Notes: a model not told the origin generated them from the sequence alone. A stretch of DNA of 64,000 bases from Pedobacter nototheniae (GCF_004335085.1 NZ_RQRS01000013.1:62001-126000); one strand, 5' to 3'; positions 1 to 8,733 are shown, counted from the first letter of the stretch. Program-made: numbers and translations.

Positions 1-1589
1 TAGCACTTGAAAAACCCGGCTTCAATACCGGATGTAAATTCCTGATTTTCAAAATATGAATAGGTACTTTTAAGGTAATTAAGTCCTTGCTTTACCGAGT
101 TTTTAACATCAGGCCGTAGCTGCAAATTATTACTTACCACAATAACCCCTTTTTTACTTTCTATAGTAATTTTAAGTGGTTTTTCTTTGGAAAGGATATT
201 GTGTTTCACTGCATTTTCTATCAATGTTTGCAAGCTTATAAAAGGAATTTTACCCGTTAATTCTGCGGCATCAATATTAATATCCAAAGGTTGCAATGCA
301 TCTCCGAAACGGATTTTTAGCAAAAAGAAATACTCTTTCATAAAGTACAACTCTTCCTCAACCGTACTCAGCCCACTTGGGTTAGATTCAAGCACATATC
401 GATATACCCTTGATAGCTTTACCACAAAAGATTTTGCCAACGTAGAATCCTGATCAATTAAAGCATTTAAGGAACTTAATGAATTGAATAAAAAATGTGG
501 ATTTACTTTTTCCTTTAGCTTACTGAGCTGAATCATAGCATTTTCCTTTTCTTGCTGAGAAGCAATAAGTTTTAATCCTTGCTTTTCCATGGAAACTTCC
601 TGCCGATTAATCTCTACTTCCCTACGCAATAAAAATTCCCTTTGCCATTTCCGTTGATACAACCAAATGAGACCCAAAATAATGCTCACAGATATTAAAC
701 CCAGATATACCGAGTACTTACGAATTGCAACCACATCTTCTTCCAATATAAATAAAGGAATATTAACCACAATAGTCCACTTTAAACCATTAATTTCTGT
801 AGGGATATAATAGCGGGTAACAGGAAGGCCCAAATATTCAGACTCAACTACTTCGCTATTAAAACGGATAAAATTTTCGTTCTTTCCGGTTATTGGTGTT
901 AGTTTAGGCAAATATAATTTCTTGCCTATTTGCCTTTCATTCGGACTAATAATGCAAACGCCGTTTTCATCCATCATGTAGGCATAAGACATTCCTTTTG
1001 AATCTATATTAACAAAGGCACGTTGTAATTCTAAAAGATCAATATCCAAACCTGATAATAATTTACCGCGTTTACCAACCACTGTATTATTAGAGGTTAA
1101 CCAATGGAGCGAGTCGGTAATAAGATCTTGTTGCCCGCGAGTATTGTTTATACTGCTGGCTGTAAACTGTTTCCTTACCCAGTTTTTTATATAAGCAGGC
1201 ATCACTTTTTGTTTAAAAGTATTTACCTCTTTTACCAAATAAACGTATGAAGTATCTTTTCCATTAACAATTGCGTACCAGGCATTTTTAACCTTATCAT
1301 CAGCCATTAATACAGTGCCCAATGTTTGCATAATGGTGTGGCTATCCAATTGTGGCCCCAAATCTGGAAAAACATTAGAAACCATTTGTGTGCCCTTCAT
1401 AATGTTGTTAAATTCATATTGATAAAGCAACACTTTTTGGCGGTACAGATTTACCCCAGCAAAATCGGCAATATTGTGCATTCTTTTTTCCAGTACCTTA
1501 CCAGTAAAAAAAGTAACACCAGTAATACATAGAAAGATTACCAAACCTATAACTATCAGGTATTTGGGATTTTGCAACGGAAGTTTCAT
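1..1589 (-). CDS. LytS-type sensor histidine kinase, 3' end cut by window edge
   Basis: Membrane sensor kinase of the LytS/YehU type, which normally phosphorylates a LytTR response regulator. Reading from the ATG at 1589, the protein begins with MKLPLQNPKY and a first membrane helix at about residues 10-30. An extracytoplasmic region of about 240 residues follows and looks like a Cache domain (AYMMDENGVCIISPNERQIG). A second membrane helix (YSVYLGLISVSIILGLIWLY) leads into a short coiled coil. The His_kinase box is KVNPHFLFNSL, with the phospho-accepting His. The ATPase N-box is LQTLIENAVKHN. The frame stays open to base 1, so the ATPase domain is incomplete here and the partner regulator probably lies outside the window. 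The ligand cannot be told from the sequence. Confidence 0.88.
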   Translation of the reverse strand, partial: MKLPLQNPKYLIVIGLVIFLCITGVTFFTGKVLEKRMHNIADFAGVNLYRQKVLLYQYEFNNIMKGTQMVSNVFPDLGPQLDSHTIMQTLGTVLMADDKVKNAWYAIVNGKDTSYVYLVKEVNTFKQKVMPAYIKNWVRKQFTASSINNTRGQQDLITDSLHWLTSNNTVVGKRGKLLSGLDIDLLELQRAFVNIDSKGMSYAYMMDENGVCIISPNERQIGKKLYLPKLTPITGKNENFIRFNSEVVESEYLGLPVTRYYIPTEINGLKWTIVVNIPLFILEEDVVAIRKYSVYLGLISVSIILGLIWLYQRKWQREFLLRREVEINRQEVSMEKQGLKLIASQQEKENAMIQLSKLKEKVNPHFLFNSLSSLNALIDQDSTLAKSFVVKLSRVYRYVLESNPSGLSTVEEELYFMKEYFFLLKIRFGDALQPLDINIDAAELTGKIPFISLQTLIENAVKHNILSKEKPLKITIESKKGVIVVSNNLQLRPDVKNSVKQGLNYLKSTYSYFENQEFTSGIEAGFFKC

Positions 1590-1728
1590 TTGGCTGCAAA
1601 GATAGAAAAAGTGAACCGAGTATGGTTTTAATGAGGTGCTTACATGCCTTTTAAACACTTATTTATGATACCCTAATGACCATTGAGATAGGTTTTGAAG
1701 GATATTTTAGCTTAAAAGCTTCCCATCT

Positions 1729-1830
1729 GGACAATATTTTCAAAAAAGCACGAAACTTTGTTTTACAAATAATTAATAGGTTTTGATTTGGAAATGAATA
1801 GCAGTATTTCATGGCTCATCCTGCCCCGCT
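1729..1830. repeat. 102-bp direct repeat, copy 1
   Basis: Starts ggacaatattttcaaaaaag and ends ctgccccgct. The same 102 bases recur at 2178-2279 with only a few mismatches, clustered near position 25 of the unit. The two copies bracket about 350 bp that hold a separate tandem repeat. No convincing gene covers the unit. It lies in the gap upstream of the sensor kinase gene. Confidence 0.85.
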
Positions 1831-1834
1831 CCCG

Positions 1835-2015
1835 CAAGCTGTTCGAGATGTTAGCTTTTTCAGCGCATCTCGTACTATTGATAAAACAGAATTTTCAAAT
1901 TCTGAAGGTCATTTATAGCTTTACCCAAGCTGTTCGAGATGTTAGCTTTTTCAGCGCATCTCGTACTATTGATAAAACAGGATTTTCAAATTCTGAAGGT
2001 CATTTATAGCTTTAC
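1835..2015. repeat. 91-bp tandem duplication with internal inverted repeats
   Basis: Two head-to-tail copies, 1835-1925 and 1926-2015, differ at one base in the body (acagaatt versus acaggatt). Each holds CGAGATG and CATCTCG facing one another across about 15 nt, so each copy can fold into a hairpin. A further copy of the palindrome (cgagatgcctgcggaacatctcg) lies at about 2053-2075. Just after the tandem copies, aagggttc and gaaccctt (2022-2029 and 2033-2040) flank a 3-nt loop and are followed by a T-rich stretch, a terminator-like hairpin on the + strand. The small open frames through this block look accidental. Confidence 0.85.
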
Positions 2016-2177
2016 TTATTTAAGGGTTCACAGAACCCTTTTTATTGTTAATTCGAGATGCCTGCGGAACATCTCGAACAGCTGACATTCACCCGTTGTA
2101 CCCCTACAAAACCTTCCCGACGACTGGATTCAGCATACAACCACAAGCGAGACGCTTGCGGCAGCGAGGGTAAAGCA

Positions 2178-2279
2178 GGACAATATTTTCAAAAAAGCAC
2201 CGAACCTTGCTTTACAAATAATTAATAGGTTTTGATTTGGAAATGAATAGCAGTATTTCATGGCTCATCCTGCCCCGCT
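2178..2279. repeat. 102-bp direct repeat, copy 2
   Basis: Second copy of the element at 1729-1830, in the same orientation and offset by 449 bp. Just before it is a GC-richer stretch (about 2110-2175) with gcgagacgcttgcggcagcg, unlike the surrounding AT-rich DNA. The whole gap from 1590 to 2322 is therefore nested repeats with no supported gene. Confidence 0.85.
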
Positions 2280-2322
2280 TTCCTTGTATGCAATCGGGTT
2301 TATTTAACTATGGCTATTCAGC

Positions 2323-2619
2323 CTAAGCCAATGCATCCATAATTTCTCCATAAAGCAAGCCACTGCCACCGCCATAATGCTGAATAATTTTTAATCCTGG
2401 CCGTATACTTGTCAGCTTTTCTCTTAAAGCACGTTCGCACTCTGGATTGATTCCATTGCCGAGCAAAACCAAATCAAGCTTTTGCTTCTCGCAAATAGAA
2501 ATAGCTTCGTCATCATTGCAAACGGTTAAGCCGTTCCACTCTGGTCTGGCATTTAGCAAGCGGTGCATTACTGTAGTAATTTCGGCATCGCGACCTATAT
2601 AAAGTATGGTGTGTAACAT
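2323..2619 (-). CDS. small receiver-like protein lacking the phospho-acceptor
   Basis: A 98-residue protein with the size and alternating strand-helix pattern of a short CheY-like fold: HTILYIGRDAEI, a helix, then LDLVLLGNGINPECE. In true receivers the LDLVLLD strand ends in the phospho-accepting Asp. Here that position is Gly, and the conserved Lys near the C-terminus is not obvious. It also stops earlier than the usual 115-120 residues. Likely a pseudo-receiver or an unrelated small Rossmann-like protein. It stands alone, downstream of the pirin gene and separated from it by a strong terminator. Function unknown. Confidence 0.55.
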   Translation of the reverse strand: MLHTILYIGRDAEITTVMHRLLNARPEWNGLTVCNDDEAISICEKQKLDLVLLGNGINPECERALREKLTSIRPGLKIIQHYGGGSGLLYGEIMDALA

Positions 2620-2637
2620 ATTAATTTTATTATTAAC

Positions 2638-2675
2638 AAAAAAGACATGCTAAATTGTTTCAGCATGTCTTTTTT
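2638..2675 (-). terminator. intrinsic terminator downstream of the pirin gene
   Basis: Perfect 14-bp stem (aaaaaagacatgct and agcatgtctttttt) with a 10-nt loop and T runs on both sides. It lies 11 bp after the pirin stop codon and before the start of the next minus-strand gene, so it separates the two transcripts. Confidence 0.9.
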
Positions 2676-2685
2676 ATGGTTTGTA

Positions 2686-3405
2686 TTACAATTCCATTGG
2701 TAAATCCATCAACAACACTTCGGCATCAGCAGAGTTTGCTTTAAAGTTGATTTTGTTAGTATCCCAAATACCAAGGCCATCTCTTTTGCTTAAAGTTTGC
2801 CCATCAATGGTTACTTCGCCGTTAATTACGAAAGCATAAACACCGTTACCAGCTTTTTTAATTTTGTATTCGGTTTCAAAACCTTCATCAAATTTACCTA
2901 AAGAAAACCATGCGTCTTGATGAATCCATACGCCTGCATCATTTTGGTTTGGCGATAATATTTGCTGAAAATTGTTATGACTTGCCGCAACATCCAAAGC
3001 CTGTTGATCGTAACGTGGCGTTACATTCTTTTTGTTTGGGAACAACCAAATCTGCAATAAATTTAATTGTTCATCGGCGTTTGCATTAAACTCACTATGG
3101 CTTACTCCTGTACCGGCACTCATTACCTGAATTTCTCCATTTTTAATAACTGCAGCATTTCCCATACTATCTTTATGTGCAATGGCGCCTGCTAATGGAA
3201 TGGTAATAATTTCCATGTTATCGTGTGGGTGTGCACCAAAGCCCATACCACCATCAATACTGTCATCATTTAAAACTCTTAAAACCCCAAAATGCATCCT
3301 TTCAGGATTGTAATAGTTTGCAAAACTAAATGAGTGATGTGCATTTAACCAACCATGATTTGCATGACCGCGGGTGTTTTCTTTGTGCAAAATAAATTGT
3401 GACAT
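2686..3405 (-). CDS. pirin family protein (YhaK/YhhW-like)
   Basis: A bicupin of the pirin family; relatives have been reported with quercetin-dioxygenase-like activity or as redox sensors. The start is placed at the internal ATG (MSQFILHKENTRG), because AGAAAGGAAATTT upstream of it is a good ribosome site and the resulting 239-residue length fits the family; 17 extra residues would be needed to use the upstream ATG. The N-terminal cupin carries the metal-site pattern HPHDNMEIITIPLAG, a downstream His (GVSHSEF) and a Glu nearby (SHSEFNANADEQ). The C-terminal cupin is the smaller half. Monocistronic, with its own terminator. Substrate unknown. Confidence 0.9.
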   Translation of the reverse strand: MSQFILHKENTRGHANHGWLNAHHSFSFANYYNPERMHFGVLRVLNDDSIDGGMGFGAHPHDNMEIITIPLAGAIAHKDSMGNAAVIKNGEIQVMSAGTGVSHSEFNANADEQLNLLQIWLFPNKKNVTPRYDQQALDVAASHNNFQQILSPNQNDAGVWIHQDAWFSLGKFDEGFETEYKIKKAGNGVYAFVINGEVTIDGQTLSKRDGLGIWDTNKINFKANSADAEVLLMDLPMEL

Positions 3406-3695
3406 AAATTTCCTTTCTTGTTTATGATACAAATTTACTACCCTTTTACCTGCCAAACATTGATGTAGGATAAGTAATGAATGATCGCTTTTTGTAAAAA
3501 ATGGCCAAAACTATAATTACTAACGGGCATTGCAGTAATACAGCATTTCTTTTTGTAAAGATGATTAGCTTTCCAAATGGCAAAGCATTGAAAAACAATG
3601 AATACCGATATTAAGTTTTCCAATTTTGCTAAGCTTGGTCTGTAATTTGCTGTATTTTAGGCGAACCGTAAATCTAAAACCGCTAATTCTATTCT

Positions 3696-5189
3696 ATGAA
3701 ACGTGGCTATATTATATTCTGGATACTCTTCATGCTGTTTTTTGCTGTCCCTTTTCCAATAATTTTATATTACAACACTATTGATTCATCTAACTTAAAT
3801 GCTTTAAGCAATACAAGCCCTTGGTTTGCCTTGAGTATTTTGTTTGTTTCTATTGTAATGTGGGTAATTCTTTTAGCAGGTTATTTTAAAAAATGGATAT
3901 TAAAAGTTTTCATCACAAAAAGAAATATCGACTATTTAAAAAATTATGGAATCCGGAGGGAGGCTAAGATTTTAAGCTCCACTAAAACCTCTAAAACCAA
4001 TGCAAAAGTTGATATTTATGAACTACAGTTAGCCTTTAAAAACCTTGCAGATACTGAAATAACTCAAAAAACAGTTGTAAATGACAATAAACCACACGAA
4101 CGTCGGTTTGCTTCTGGTCATAGGGTAGATTTAATGATTGATCCAAATATGAAACGCAAACCTTATTTCGTGTTTGCAGCGATGGAAGCTAGCATCAACA
4201 AAAAGATTTTACTGCTTGCTTCTGTGGGTTGGCTTGTACTTTGTACCACTGTGGTTGGCTATTATATGTATGCTTTTCAAACAGAAAATTACGATTATGG
4301 GTGGAGGTTTTTAAGCCTCGGGCACCCTTTAATTATTTGTCCAGCTATACTTTTACTGTATAGAGCAATATTGGGTTTAATGTTTAAAACCTTAGGTGGA
4401 ACAGATAAAGCGCCATTAATTAAGTTTAAAGGCATTAAAACTGCAGCAAAACTACTTTCGGCAAACCAAACGGGTACTTATATTAATGAGCAACCAATGG
4501 TTCGCTTCGAACTAGAATATAATGATGATAAACGCCAAACGCATAGAGTCAGCTTAAAAAAGGTTGTAGATCTACTCAATTTAGATCTAACGAAACAAGA
4601 GTATATAGATATCTTTTATGTTAAGGAGGACCCAAAAATTATTGATTCTCAAGCTCAAATTATAATTAAAGAGGTGCAAGCACAAACTTCTAAGCATGTT
4701 GATGAAAAAGCAAAAGATAAAAGTTTTTTAAATGATATTACTCAACTTCAAGAGGCAGAAACTGCTTTAAAACAATTGCCCCAATATGTAGGCAAGGAAA
4801 TTTTTATCTATCAAACTGCTTACTTTTATGATGATGGGCGTATTAACATTAAACTGCAACACCCTACAAACCCTAAGTATGTAGATAATTATGAATATAA
4901 AGATGGAAAATGGTCGGCACCAAAGCCTGAGCAGCTTTCCGTTAGGGAGAAAATGGAAGATAAACTGATCTCTTTAAACAAAATTAGTTTCACAAGTGCC
5001 GCCCGTGTTAATAAAATATACAATGAAAAAGCAGCACAAATTGAGGGGGCAAAGCCCAATAGCAGTGTTTACATTTACATATCCGATGGTGCGGTAAGAT
5101 GGTATCCGCTAAGTATTTCAGGTAGCAGAGAACGCTATTCTATTGAATTTAATAACGACGGAAGTTTAAAGCGCTTTATGCAAAATTAG
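3696..5189 (+). CDS. membrane protein with two DUF3592-like halves
   Basis: A 497-residue protein with membrane helices at about 5-27, 43-65, 168-192 and 205-225. After each helix pair comes a similar soluble segment: NYGIRREAKILSSTKTS with VDIYELQLAF, and FKGIKTAAKLLSANQTG with MVRFELEY. This spacing (an AkiLs..T strand, then a hydrophobic ELef strand, then VD.iYd) is typical of DUF3592-like domains, here present twice as if by internal duplication. The C-terminal 150 residues (about 350-497) are soluble and rich in Tyr and Lys, with a predicted beta-rich end. It stops 1 bp before the convergent AlkD gene. No enzymatic motif is visible. Confidence 0.65.
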   Translation: MKRGYIIFWILFMLFFAVPFPIILYYNTIDSSNLNALSNTSPWFALSILFVSIVMWVILLAGYFKKWILKVFITKRNIDYLKNYGIRREAKILSSTKTSKTNAKVDIYELQLAFKNLADTEITQKTVVNDNKPHERRFASGHRVDLMIDPNMKRKPYFVFAAMEASINKKILLLASVGWLVLCTTVVGYYMYAFQTENYDYGWRFLSLGHPLIICPAILLLYRAILGLMFKTLGGTDKAPLIKFKGIKTAAKLLSANQTGTYINEQPMVRFELEYNDDKRQTHRVSLKKVVDLLNLDLTKQEYIDIFYVKEDPKIIDSQAQIIIKEVQAQTSKHVDEKAKDKSFLNDITQLQEAETALKQLPQYVGKEIFIYQTAYFYDDGRINIKLQHPTNPKYVDNYEYKDGKWSAPKPEQLSVREKMEDKLISLNKISFTSAARVNKIYNEKAAQIEGAKPNSSVYIYISDGAVRWYPLSISGSRERYSIEFNNDGSLKRFMQN

Positions 5190-5190
5190 T

Positions 5191-5871
5191 TTATAAAGAT
5201 AGTTTATTAAGTGCTTTTTCGCTTTGCAGCTCTCGCAATGCATCAAGTGCAACCCAGTTAGCCTTTTTATTATTTTGGGCTAAAATGTTATTTGCAGTAT
5301 CAATTGCGTGCTGATGTAAAACGGCATTTCTTTTACCAATTTGTCTTAAAGCCCAATTAACAGCTTTTTTAACAAAATTACGTTGATCGGAGGCCTCTCT
5401 TTGTATTATGGGCAAAAAGTCGATAAAGGTTTCGTTGGGTTCGTTTTTAAGATGAACAGATGCAGCAGCCATTAAAACAAAACCAGCCCGCTTTACAAAC
5501 TCTGGCATAGCGGCAGAATATGCTAAAGCCTTTGATTTAAAATAATTTGTTTTTGAAAATAGATTACTACAAGCCTGATCGCATATATCCCAGGAATTAA
5601 AATCATTAACCCAGCTATCTATTTGTGCTTCTGTTACCAACTTATAATCGCCAATTATACTGGCCAAAATCCTGGCTTCATGAATCCCCGTTTCCCAAAG
5701 ATCGAGGGATAATTGTTGATTTTTACCAGTTTGCTTGGCAAGTTTCCGTAAATCTGGAATACTTACTCCTATTGCTTTTTCATTTTCGATACCAAAATGA
5801 GCCATTTTATTCAGATAATCTGGTTTACCTAAAAGCTTAAGTTCAGAAATAATGAAATCTACATCAGTCAT
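5191..5871 (-). CDS. DNA alkylation repair protein, AlkD family
   Basis: A 226-residue all-helical HEAT-like repeat protein. AlkD enzymes remove bulky or cationic alkylated bases such as 3-methyladenine and 7-methylguanine without base flipping. Family hallmarks visible are IGVSIPDLRKLAKQTGK near the N-terminus, HEARILASIIGD, the W-D-x-C-D segment NSWDICDQACSNLF, and VKKAVNWALRQIGKRN in the C-terminal repeats. The WDICD stretch includes the aspartate region used in AlkD active sites. The length is normal. Transcribed convergently with the membrane-protein gene, with 1 bp between their ends. Confidence 0.9.
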   Translation of the reverse strand: MTDVDFIISELKLLGKPDYLNKMAHFGIENEKAIGVSIPDLRKLAKQTGKNQQLSLDLWETGIHEARILASIIGDYKLVTEAQIDSWVNDFNSWDICDQACSNLFSKTNYFKSKALAYSAAMPEFVKRAGFVLMAAASVHLKNEPNETFIDFLPIIQREASDQRNFVKKAVNWALRQIGKRNAVLHQHAIDTANNILAQNNKKANWVALDALRELQSEKALNKLSL

Positions 5872-5907
5872 ACTGCAAATTAAATATTTAAATTCCTTTT
5901 ACAAAAA

Positions 5908-5936
5908 AATGGGGCTATCGTAACGGATGCCCCACT
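5908..5936 (-). terminator. terminator after the sulfhydrylase gene
   Basis: The stem tggggc/gcccca, extended by atc/gat with one unpaired base, has a T-rich tail on the minus strand. It lies about 50 bp beyond the stop codon of the PLP sulfhydrylase. Confidence 0.75.
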
Positions 5937-5983
5937 TTTATATTTTAAAATTTGATTTACAGATAAAACCTCAAACCATACTT

Positions 5984-7150
5984 TTATGCTAAAGCCTGCT
6001 CAATATCTTCTAAAATATCGTTAATATGCTCTAAACCGATAGATAAACGGATTGATCCTTGTTCAATACCAACTTCAACGCGTTGCTCCTCAGTTAATTT
6101 AGAGTGCGTACTTGTTGCTGGGTGTGTAGCAATTGAACGTGTATCGGCAAGGTTTGCAGATATAGAGAACATTTTAAGACCATCCATAAACTTGCGAGCA
6201 CCTTCAACGCCACCTTCAACAACAATGGTAACAATACCACCACCCTGACTCATCTGCTTTTTAGCAATTTCATACTGTGGGTGCGATTTTAAAAATGGAT
6301 ATTTAACTAATTTTATTTTAGGATGCTTTTCTAGATATTCGGCAACCTTTAAAGCATTTTCGCAATGGCGATCCATACGTACAGCAAGTGTTTCTAAACT
6401 TTTGGATAAAATCCATGCGTTAAAAGGAGACATTGCCGGACCGCTATGACGGGCAAATCCTTCAATTTCAGCAATAATTTCTTTGGTAGATAAAATAATT
6501 CCACCTAAAGTACGCCCTTGTCCATCAATATATTTTGTTGCCGAATGAATAGAGATGTGCGCTCCAAATTTTAGAGGCTTTTGCAAGTAAGGTGTTGCAA
6601 AGCAATTATCAACGGCAAGCATTACATTATATTTTTTAGCCAAACCACCTAAAAACTCAAGGTCTATAATATCTATACCAGGGTTAGATGGGGTTTCAAC
6701 AAAAATCATTTTAGTATTTGATTGAATCAGAGCTTCCCATTCTTCAGGTTTATCCAAATCTGCATAAGAATAAGTTACCCCCCACTTACTAAATACATTG
6801 CTTAATAATTGGTGGGTAGAACCAAAAACGGAACGGCTAGATAAAACATGATCGCCACTTTTGAGGAAAGTTCCAAAAGTAGTGAATATAGCTGCCATAC
6901 CTGTAGCAGTAGCCCAACCAGTTTCTGCACCTTCTAAAAGAGCCATTTTCTCAATCAGCTCTGAAGTGTTTGGGTTTGCATAACGGCTGTATACATTCCC
7001 TTCCTTTTCGCCAGCAAATAAAGCACGCATATCTTCAGCATCGTCAAATTTATAGCTTGATGTTAAGTAAATTGGTGATGAATGCTCTTTATGCCCACTT
7101 CTTTCGGTTTGAGTACGAATGGCTATGGTTTCAAAATTTTCAGATTTCAT
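5984..7150 (-). CDS. metZ: O-succinylhomoserine sulfhydrylase-like PLP enzyme
   Basis: Cys/Met-metabolism PLP enzyme of fold type I, about 388 residues from the ATG at 7150 (MKSENFETIAIRTQ). The ATG 13 codons further upstream gives an N-terminus not typical of the family. Visible motifs are YSRYANPN (phosphate contact from the neighbouring subunit), VETPSNPG, AVDNCFATP with the PLP-ring Asp, and SATKYIDGQGR with the Schiff-base lysine at about residue 206. The set fits O-succinylhomoserine sulfhydrylase, which makes homocysteine directly from sulfide. Cystathionine gamma-synthase or O-acetylhomoserine sulfhydrylase cannot be fully excluded from motifs. An inverted repeat in the leader (7161-7241) may be regulatory. 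Confidence 0.82.
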   Translation of the reverse strand: MKSENFETIAIRTQTERSGHKEHSSPIYLTSSYKFDDAEDMRALFAGEKEGNVYSRYANPNTSELIEKMALLEGAETGWATATGMAAIFTTFGTFLKSGDHVLSSRSVFGSTHQLLSNVFSKWGVTYSYADLDKPEEWEALIQSNTKMIFVETPSNPGIDIIDLEFLGGLAKKYNVMLAVDNCFATPYLQKPLKFGAHISIHSATKYIDGQGRTLGGIILSTKEIIAEIEGFARHSGPAMSPFNAWILSKSLETLAVRMDRHCENALKVAEYLEKHPKIKLVKYPFLKSHPQYEIAKKQMSQGGGIVTIVVEGGVEGARKFMDGLKMFSISANLADTRSIATHPATSTHSKLTEEQRVEVGIEQGSIRLSIGLEHINDILEDIEQALA

Positions 7151-7160
7151 TATGTTATTT

Positions 7161-7241
7161 GTATCAAGTATTAAGATTTTCGGTATCATTATTTTGTGCG
7201 GAGTATATTTGTTACTCTACTCTGCCTATCGCTTTTGATAC
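7161..7241 (-). promoter_or_regulatory. possible structured leader of the sulfhydrylase mRNA
   Basis: On the minus strand, GTATCAA (7235-7241 read in reverse) can pair with either of two downstream copies, at 7161-7167 or 7183-7188. Between them GAGTA and TACTC form a small hairpin. Two mutually exclusive closing stems in front of a methionine-biosynthesis gene suggest a regulatory RNA. The sequence does not match a SAM riboswitch class that I can recognise. Confidence 0.25.
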
Positions 7242-7270
7242 TTATTACTTTCTAATTCTATTTTAATTTG

Positions 7271-7687
7271 TTATTTATTAATTGCGTATGTAAAATTTAT
7301 AGTTGCAGAACGGCCTAAAATATTAGAAACAGAGCAATATTTATCAAACGTCATTTGTAATGCCCGTTGCACTTTAGCTTCGCTCACATCTCCATATAAA
7401 TCGAAATTAATGTTAATTACATCAAAAATTGGAGGCATTTCTTCGTCCTTTCTTGTAGCCTTAATATTAATTTTAATATCGTTTAAAGGTTCCTTTTGCT
7501 TGGTTAAAACATTTACCACATCAATACCACTACAACCGCCTAAGCCAATTAATAGCATTTCCATTGGTCTAAAACCCTTGCCCTCGCCACCTATGGCAGG
7601 TTTTCCATCTAATTGTACAGTAAAACCACTTTCGTTTTCTGCTTCAAAATTAAATTTACCGCTTTTGCGGATGAGATTTATTTCCAT
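7271..7687 (-). CDS. OsmC family protein (YhfA-like)
   Basis: A 138-residue OsmC/Ohr-fold protein. The two cysteines that form the peroxidatic pair in the family are present: LGGCSGIDVV at about residue 52 and FDKYCSVSNIL at about residue 117. The central helix MEMLLIGLGGCSGIDVVNVL and the GEGKGFRPME lead-in resemble the YhfA branch more than Ohr, so the physiological substrate is uncertain. It lies between ispE and the sulfhydrylase, all on the minus strand, with 58 bp to the former and about 120 bp to the latter. Confidence 0.88.
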   Translation of the reverse strand: MEINLIRKSGKFNFEAENESGFTVQLDGKPAIGGEGKGFRPMEMLLIGLGGCSGIDVVNVLTKQKEPLNDIKINIKATRKDEEMPPIFDVININFDLYGDVSEAKVQRALQMTFDKYCSVSNILGRSATINFTYAINK

Positions 7688-7745
7688 TTTAATAGTATCA
7701 TGTATCGAGCATCAAGACCTAAACCTTTTAACCCTCTACCTTAAT

Positions 7746-8549
7746 TTAAATATTATAATATACAATGTTATTTTTTTCCAGTTCGGGCAGTTTAACCGGT
7801 TGGTTAAATATAGCAAACACCGATGAACCGCTGCCACTCATTAGAGCGAATGTAGCGCCTGCATCGTATAAACTGGTTTTTATTTGACGAATTTGGGGAT
7901 ACTTATCGAATACCGATTGCTCGAAATCGTTGGTAACCTTATATTTCCATGTTGTTAGGGGCAAATGTATGATTTCTTTGAGGGATTGCAAAGGCTTTTT
8001 GGCAATTATACCTGCATAAGCATCAGCAGTGCTAACATGGACGGGTGGTTTTACTAAAACAAGATAATAGGATGACAAATCTATCTCCAGATTTTCAAAT
8101 TCATCACCTTTACCAAAAGCATAAACAGGCTTATTTTCGATAAAAAAAGCACAGTCTGCACCCAGTTGCCTGCAATACTCCTGCATTTGCTCGATAGATA
8201 ACCCTAAATTAAATTTATCGTTAACCAGTTTAATCAAAAAGGCAGCATCAGCAGAGCCACCGCCCAAGCCTGCCCCCACAGGGATATTTTTTAAGAGTAT
8301 AATTTGCTGGTGAGGAATTTCAAAATCTTTTCTCAATAATTCAAAAGCCTTTAAACATATATTATCTGTAGCATCGCCAGGCACATCAATACCTTTAATT
8401 ATGCAGCTGGTTTCTTTAGCATCTATAATTTCAACAGCATCTTTAACTTGTATTGGATAAAAAACAGTTTCTAAATTGTGGTAACCATCTTTACGCTTTT
8501 CGGTAATGTTTAAGCCTAAATTTATTTTTGCGTTTGGAAAAGATAACAT
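7746..8549 (-). CDS. ispE: 4-diphosphocytidyl-2-C-methyl-D-erythritol kinase
   Basis: Phosphorylates CDP-methylerythritol at the 2-hydroxyl, the fourth step of the MEP isoprenoid pathway. GHMP-kinase fold of about 267 residues from the ATG at 8549 (MLSFPNAKINLGL); 12 codons upstream of this look like leader sequence. Motif 1 FPNAKINLGLNI holds the active-site lysine at residue 8. The ATP loop is PVGAGLGGGSADAAF at about 90-104, and GADCAFFI carries the catalytic Asp at about 132. Motif 3 is LMSGSGSSVFA near the C-terminus. The length is normal. It is divergent from thyA. Confidence 0.95.
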   Translation of the reverse strand: MLSFPNAKINLGLNITEKRKDGYHNLETVFYPIQVKDAVEIIDAKETSCIIKGIDVPGDATDNICLKAFELLRKDFEIPHQQIILLKNIPVGAGLGGGSADAAFLIKLVNDKFNLGLSIEQMQEYCRQLGADCAFFIENKPVYAFGKGDEFENLEIDLSSYYLVLVKPPVHVSTADAYAGIIAKKPLQSLKEIIHLPLTTWKYKVTNDFEQSVFDKYPQIRQIKTSLYDAGATFALMSGSGSSVFAIFNQPVKLPELEKNNIVYYNI

Positions 8550-8733
8550 TTTAAGTTGTGAATTGTGAGTCTTAAAGTTCAGCATTCAATTAAATAATCG
8601 CCAACTTCATATGCAAACATACAAAATGTAAATTCTTCGCAATCGTTAGCCTTGTTTAAAAAATTAAGATTGTCGAAAACTATTAAAGGCAAGACATTAT
8701 AAATTTTAGATATTTGTAAATTATCAAACGAGA

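Noticed and set aside
1788..2009. A 73-codon open frame through the 91-bp tandem duplication
   Set aside because: It is open only because the repeat unit carries no stop in that phase. The two halves are read in different frames and the product has no sensible composition.
3438..3623. A 61-codon minus-strand frame upstream of the pirin gene
   Set aside because: It overlaps the region where the pirin promoter should be and has no ribosome site. The composition looks random.
7161..7241. A known SAM riboswitch before the sulfhydrylase
   Set aside because: The sequence does not show the conserved cores of the SAM-I or SAM-II classes as I know them. Only a weak structured-leader suggestion is kept.
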